NCBI GenBank assembly: GCA_030684575.1
Contig: JAUXVD010000014.1
Span: forward strand, 1-64,000
Reading direction: 5' to 3'
Length of the DNA: 64,000 bases
Origin: Nitrospirota bacterium
Lineage (GTDB): Bacteria; Nitrospirota; Nitrospiria; Nitrospirales; Nitrospiraceae
Both the position numbers and the translations under genes were made by a program. Below are positions 60,945 through 64,000 of the stretch, piece by piece. The notes beneath the pieces were generated by a model. That model was given only the letters and a program-made list of their open reading frames with translations, was not told the origin of the DNA and made no database searches. Positions within the stretch are counted from its first letter, which is position 1. Every line of letters begins with the position of its first letter.

Positions 60945-61262
60945 CTACGCGGGGTCCTGGTACTCAACCCAGGTTTCTTTTTCGGCGAGATATTTCGTGC
61001 CTTTAAAATTCGCGCGCGTTCTCAATCTGCTGAAGCCGAATCCCTGCATGGCGTTGATGAGCTCTTGTACCGCAGCGGGAATAGTTGGGTGCGAGTGCCC
61101 CTCGACAGTCAGGGCTTCGTACATGGTCTTGGCGGCGTAGCCTGAGGTGGTTCGATTGACGAGGACTGCGCGATTGAAGTACCGATCGCTCGGGTCGACT
61201 CCTTCGACCTGGTGCTTTTCAACGAGACCTTCTTTTTTGAAAAGTAGCGGAAGCGAACTCAT
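60945..61262 (-). CDS. Small conserved protein, unknown function
   Basis: The 105-residue product starts at 61262 with GGAGGTGGTG ahead of it, a strong ribosome-binding site; longer frames to 61832 overlap pgsA and are shadows. It is rich in charged residues and has no signal peptide, membrane segment or motif I recognise. It is divergent from pgsA with its own promoter. The sequence NAMQGFGFSRLRTRANFKGTKYL could be a small nucleic-acid- or protein-binding domain, but this is unproven. Confidence 0.65.
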   Translation of the reverse strand: MSSLPLLFKKEGLVEKHQVEGVDPSDRYFNRAVLVNRTTSGYAAKTMYEALTVEGHSHPTIPAAVQELINAMQGFGFSRLRTRANFKGTKYLAEKETWVEYQDPA

Positions 61263-61304
61263 CACCACCTCCATGATACCCACTTGGAACGGTCTAGGGC
61301 CCTG

Positions 61305-61333
61305 ATTATAAGGAGGGGCTGTGCCGACTGCAA
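61305..61333 (-). promoter_or_regulatory. Promoter of the small minus-strand gene
   Basis: On the minus strand, TATAAT (61310-61305) and TTGCAG (61333-61328) are separated by 17 bp. The gene starts 42 bp downstream. Confidence 0.55.
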
Positions 61334-61337
61334 GCCG

Positions 61338-61366
61338 TTGACAACCTCTTGATGCCCCCCTATCAT
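61338..61366 (+). promoter_or_regulatory. Promoter of the pgsA-like gene
   Basis: TTGACA at 61338-61343 and TATCAT at 61361-61366 are 17 bp apart. It is divergent from the promoter at 61305-61333. Confidence 0.65.
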
Positions 61367-61409
61367 TTCGTGCCGTTGCGATCGGTCGACGTGTGTTGCT
61401 TTGGACGCG

Positions 61410-61952
61410 ATGAATATTCCCAACAGCTTGACCATCCTTCGCATTCTCCTGATTCCCTGCTACATCGGGTTGCTTGTCTACGGCAGATTCGATCAAGCTC
61501 TCATCGTGCTTATCGTGGCAGGGCTGACCGATGCGCTTGATGGGGCCATCGCTCGCGTGATGAATCAGCATACCCGGCTTGGAGCCGTGCTGGATCCTCT
61601 GGCCGATAAGCTGCTCCTTACCTCCGGGTTCATCACACTCTCGATGATTCATTTGATTCCGTCGTGGGTCACCATTCTTGTGGTCAGCCGAGACTTGATC
61701 CTGATGCTCGGGACGGCGGTGGCGCATTTCACGGAATCCCACGTGGATATTGCGCCCACGTTCCTGGGCAAGGGCACCACGCTGCTCCAGCTCTCCTATA
61801 TTGTGACGGTGATATTTCTGAGTTCGCGTCACATCAAAGTTCCTCCCATGGTCATGCTATCCCTCTTGTTTGTCATGGTCTCCTTTACACTCCTGTCAGG
61901 GTTGCATTATCTCTACCGAGGCTACCGGCATACGAGTGCGCTGAGCAGCTAG
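61410..61952 (+). CDS. pgsA: CDP-diacylglycerol:glycerol-3-phosphate phosphatidyltransferase-like
   Basis: The 180-residue membrane enzyme has the full CDP-alcohol motif D41-x2-DG-x2-AR-x8-G-x3-D-x3-D66 (DALDGAIAR..GAVLDPLAD). It resembles PgsA in length and in the start NIPNSLTILRILLIPCY. It would make phosphatidylglycerol phosphate. Other CDP-alcohol transferases share the motif, so pgsA is likely, not certain. The start at 61410 has GGA upstream. Confidence 0.85.
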   Translation: MNIPNSLTILRILLIPCYIGLLVYGRFDQALIVLIVAGLTDALDGAIARVMNQHTRLGAVLDPLADKLLLTSGFITLSMIHLIPSWVTILVVSRDLILMLGTAVAHFTESHVDIAPTFLGKGTTLLQLSYIVTVIFLSSRHIKVPPMVMLSLLFVMVSFTLLSGLHYLYRGYRHTSALSS

Positions 61953-62010
61953 TATTTTGTAGGGCTTGAGCCTGCCTGCCTCTTTGCCCGCGCAGAGATT
62001 GTGCATTCGT

Positions 62011-62039
62011 TTGACAGGTTTGGGGGTGGTTAGTAGACT
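62011..62039 (+). promoter_or_regulatory. Promoter candidate upstream of pilC
   Basis: TTGACA at 62011-62016 and TAGACT at 62034-62039 are 17 bp apart. The pilC start is 71 bp downstream. Confidence 0.6.
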
Positions 62040-62110
62040 CGCCTGGTAGGTATTCCTCTCAGTTTACAACCGGCCATGGTCATGGCCACATCGAAGGGTG
62101 AGTGTTGCGT

Positions 62111-63328
62111 ATGGCTACCTTTGCATATGTCGGACGAACCAGATCAGGTGCCGTCAAGAAGGGCGAGCTGAGCGCGAAGACCCGAGATGAGGCGGTGGAT
62201 CAACTCCGCAAACAAAGCGTCGTCGTCACTAGTCTTGATGAAAAGAAGGGAGGCTCAGGCGGATTCAACTTGAGTCTTGGCTCTGGCCTCACCGATAAAG
62301 ATTTGGTCGTGTTTACGCGGCAATTTGGCACGATGATTAATGCAGGTCTGCCGTTGGTGCAATGTCTCGAAATTCTCTCGACCCAGTCCGAGAATAAAGT
62401 GCTACGAGAGACGATCGGAGAAGTGAAGACTCAGGTGGAAGCCGGCTCGACCTTTTCGGATGCCTTGCGGCGTCACCCCAAAGTGTTCGACGATCTGTAT
62501 GTCAACCTCGTCCATGCGGGTGAGGTGGGGGGGTTGCTCGATACAATTTTGACGCGTCTTGCCGTGTACATCGAGAAAGCGATGAAACTCAAAGGGCAGA
62601 TCAAATCTGCCATGATCTATCCTTCCGCGATCATGGGGGTTGCGGTTATTGTGATCGCGGTGCTCATGATATTTGTCATCCCGATCTTTGCAAAGATGTT
62701 TCTGGAGTTGTCAGGCGGGAAAGTAGCGTTGCCTGGCCCAACCCAAGTGGTCATCGACGCCAGTAATTTCTTTATCGCGTACTGGTACGTCATCCTCGGG
62801 GGTATTGTGGGGACCATCATGGGTGTGAAGAAGTATTATGCGACCGTTCAAGGGAGGAAGGTCATCGATACGTTGTTGCTCAAGTTGCCAGTCGTTGGAG
62901 ATTTAATCAGAAAAGCTTCTGTCGCGAAGTTCACCCGCACGCTTGGGACATTGCTGACCAGTGGGGTTCCCATTCTCGACGGGTTGACCATTTGTGCAAA
63001 GACCTCGGGCAATAAGGTTGTTGAAGAAACCTTGTTAAACGCGCGTGTCAGTATCAGCGGCGGAAAGACCATTTCAGACCCCTTAGCCGCCAGCGGGGTT
63101 TTCCCGAAGATGGTGACGCATATGATCGCCGTCGGTGAATCAACCGGCGCGCTGGATGCGATGTTGGGGAAAATTGCAGACTTCTACGAAGAGGAAGTCG
63201 ATCAGGCGGTGTCCTCGTTGACGGCATTACTTGAGCCGGCGATGATGGTGTTCTTGGGGGTTGTGATTGGGTTTATCGTCATTGCGATGTACCTCCCGAT
63301 CTTCAAGATGGCGTCTGCCATCGGATAG
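62111..63328 (+). CDS. pilC: Type IV pilus inner-membrane platform protein PilC (GspF family)
   Basis: The 405-residue product has two repeats of the GspF/PilC domain, with FTRQFGTMINAGLPL and VAKFTRTLGTLLTSGVPI, and three membrane helices (about 170-190, 222-242, 378-400). It anchors the pilus assembly motor at the membrane. The start at 62111 (MATFAYVGR) fits the family. It is followed by a PilS-like kinase gene. Confidence 0.95.
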   Translation: MATFAYVGRTRSGAVKKGELSAKTRDEAVDQLRKQSVVVTSLDEKKGGSGGFNLSLGSGLTDKDLVVFTRQFGTMINAGLPLVQCLEILSTQSENKVLRETIGEVKTQVEAGSTFSDALRRHPKVFDDLYVNLVHAGEVGGLLDTILTRLAVYIEKAMKLKGQIKSAMIYPSAIMGVAVIVIAVLMIFVIPIFAKMFLELSGGKVALPGPTQVVIDASNFFIAYWYVILGGIVGTIMGVKKYYATVQGRKVIDTLLLKLPVVGDLIRKASVAKFTRTLGTLLTSGVPILDGLTICAKTSGNKVVEETLLNARVSISGGKTISDPLAASGVFPKMVTHMIAVGESTGALDAMLGKIADFYEEEVDQAVSSLTALLEPAMMVFLGVVIGFIVIAMYLPIFKMASAIG

Positions 63329-63411
63329 AGACTGGCGGTCGCCGTCCCTCTCGCGGAGTTGAGGCCTGTCTCCCAGTATGAAGGCGCTGAGCTCTTAGGG
63401 CTAAACTTCTC

Positions 63412-63441
63412 GCCGCCTCACCGAATGTGCGATGAGGCGGC
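63412..63441 (+). terminator. Stem-loop after pilC
   Basis: GCCGCCTCA (63412-63420) and TGAGGCGGC (63433-63441) form a 9-bp perfect stem. No T-run follows, so it is a weak or factor-dependent terminator candidate. Confidence 0.5.
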
Positions 63442-63530
63442 TGTTGGCCTCCTAATTCGAAGAGAATGAGCGAAGCACATCTTTCTTCATATCCCGCCGA
63501 TTCTTCTTCTTGTCCAGAGGCTTTTCACTC

Positions 63531-64000
63531 ATGAGTGAGTTGCGCATAAGACTGTATTGGCTCATGGGGATTCGGCTCGCTCTCGTGAGTCTGACGCTCG
63601 GCCTGTCTCTCGCTTTCCAAGTTGTGAAGGGCGGGCGGGTTGAAACGTTTTATGCCCTGATCGTTCTCGCGTACGTTCTGACGATTCCTTCCGCTTTCCT
63701 GCTCCGTAGGCTAACCTCATCAGTCGCGCTCACGATATTCCTTTGGGCTCAGGTTGGGATCGACTTCCTTCTTGAAACGGTGTTGGTTGCGAGGACAGGG
63801 GGGGGCGAGAGTCCCTTCGCGGTGTTGTATGTCATGACGGTAGCGGTGGCCAGTCTCGTCCCTCGCCGACGCGTGGGGCTTCTTGCCGCCTGTTTCGGTA
63901 TCATTCTGTTCGGGCTCTTAACCAACATTCAACTGTACGGTCTTGCTGAAGGGTGGGGGTGGCTACCGCCGAGCCGGCTGACGGCGCCTGAAACGTTTCA
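63531..64000 (+). CDS. PilS-like sensor histidine kinase, N-terminal part (cut by window end)
   Basis: An ATG at 63531 opens a frame that stays open to the window end. It encodes 156 residues with about six hydrophobic segments (MGIRLALVSLTLGLSLAF; YALIVLAYVLTIPSAFLL; LTIFLWAQVGIDFLLE; FAVLYVMTVAVASL; GLLAACFGIILFGLL), the membrane sensor of PilS/NtrB-type kinases that control pilus genes. The catalytic part lies beyond the window. The context after pilC supports the role. Confidence 0.7.
   Translation, partial: MSELRIRLYWLMGIRLALVSLTLGLSLAFQVVKGGRVETFYALIVLAYVLTIPSAFLLRRLTSSVALTIFLWAQVGIDFLLETVLVARTGGGESPFAVLYVMTVAVASLVPRRRVGLLAACFGIILFGLLTNIQLYGLAEGWGWLPPSRLTAPETF

Noticed and set aside
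61263-61832. Upstream extension of the small minus-strand gene at 60945
   Set aside because: It lies opposite pgsA and its promoter; a strong ribosome-binding site places the start at 61262.
1-64000. tRNA or rRNA genes, CRISPR arrays, complete insertion sequences
   Set aside because: No cloverleaf with T-loop GTTCRA, no rRNA-like stretch, no regular repeat-spacer array and no transposase frame was found by reading; a tRNAscan or CRISPR search would settle it.

Overview
The window looks like chromosomal DNA of a Gram-negative, GC-rich bacterium, most likely Nitrospira or a close relative in Nitrospirota. This is inference: it rests on a hopanoid/carotenoid cluster (HpnA, IspA, CruF-like), a split phosphonopyruvate decarboxylase operon, c-type cytochrome and RND efflux genes, and a complete mDAP-type division and cell wall (dcw) cluster. 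No rRNA, tRNA, CRISPR array or complete transposase was seen.

Layout. 1-2.3 kb: three small gene cassettes separated by attC-like sites (HTH antitoxin with a toxin remnant, AbiU2/HEPN-like protein, lipoprotein), probably the end of an integron or an integrase-less cassette cluster. 2.5-9 kb, minus strand: a GAF sensor kinase with an altered H-box, small membrane and periplasmic proteins, a membrane-anchored cytochrome c, then CruF-like, HpnA and IspA-like isoprenoid genes. 9.4-17.1 kb, mostly plus strand: small conserved proteins, including a C4HC3 (PHD-like) zinc finger, a YajG-like lipoprotein, DUF2914, DUF1499 and PilZ proteins, an AdoMet decarboxylase-like protein and an SCP2 protein. 17.2-22.4 kb: RND pump, membrane fusion protein and TetR regulator with an apparent operator. 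22.4-24.2 kb: four tandem PilZ genes. 24.5-25.6 kb: two paralogous secreted proteins. 25.65-31.4 kb: an operon-like run for 2-aminoethylphosphonate synthesis, CMP activation, transfer by a CDP-alcohol phosphotransferase and possible flipping, best explained as phosphonolipid or phosphonoglycan synthesis. 31.4-33.3 kb: AT-richer islet. 33.3-38.3 kb: CstA, YajQ, a beta-propeller lipoprotein and a secreted repeat protein. 38.7-56.5 kb: dcw cluster rsmH-ftsL-ftsI-murE-murF-mraY-murD-ftsW-murG-murC-murB-ddl-ftsQ-ftsA-ftsZ, followed by pgeF, yggS, proC, yggT and divIVA. 59.8-64 kb: serine hydrolase, small conserved protein, pgsA-like gene, pilC and the start of a pilS-like kinase.

A striking feature is a family of about 120-bp, nearly fully palindromic repeats (called B here; full, miniature and partial copies) that mostly start 0-6 bp after a stop codon. 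Two other palindromic intergenic families (A and D) also occur. One B copy appears to supply the start codon and signal-peptide n-region of a gene, and a D copy encodes the C-terminus of the membrane fusion protein. The cell wall genes form one long translationally coupled operon behind a near-consensus promoter with MraZ-like boxes, but no mraZ is present.
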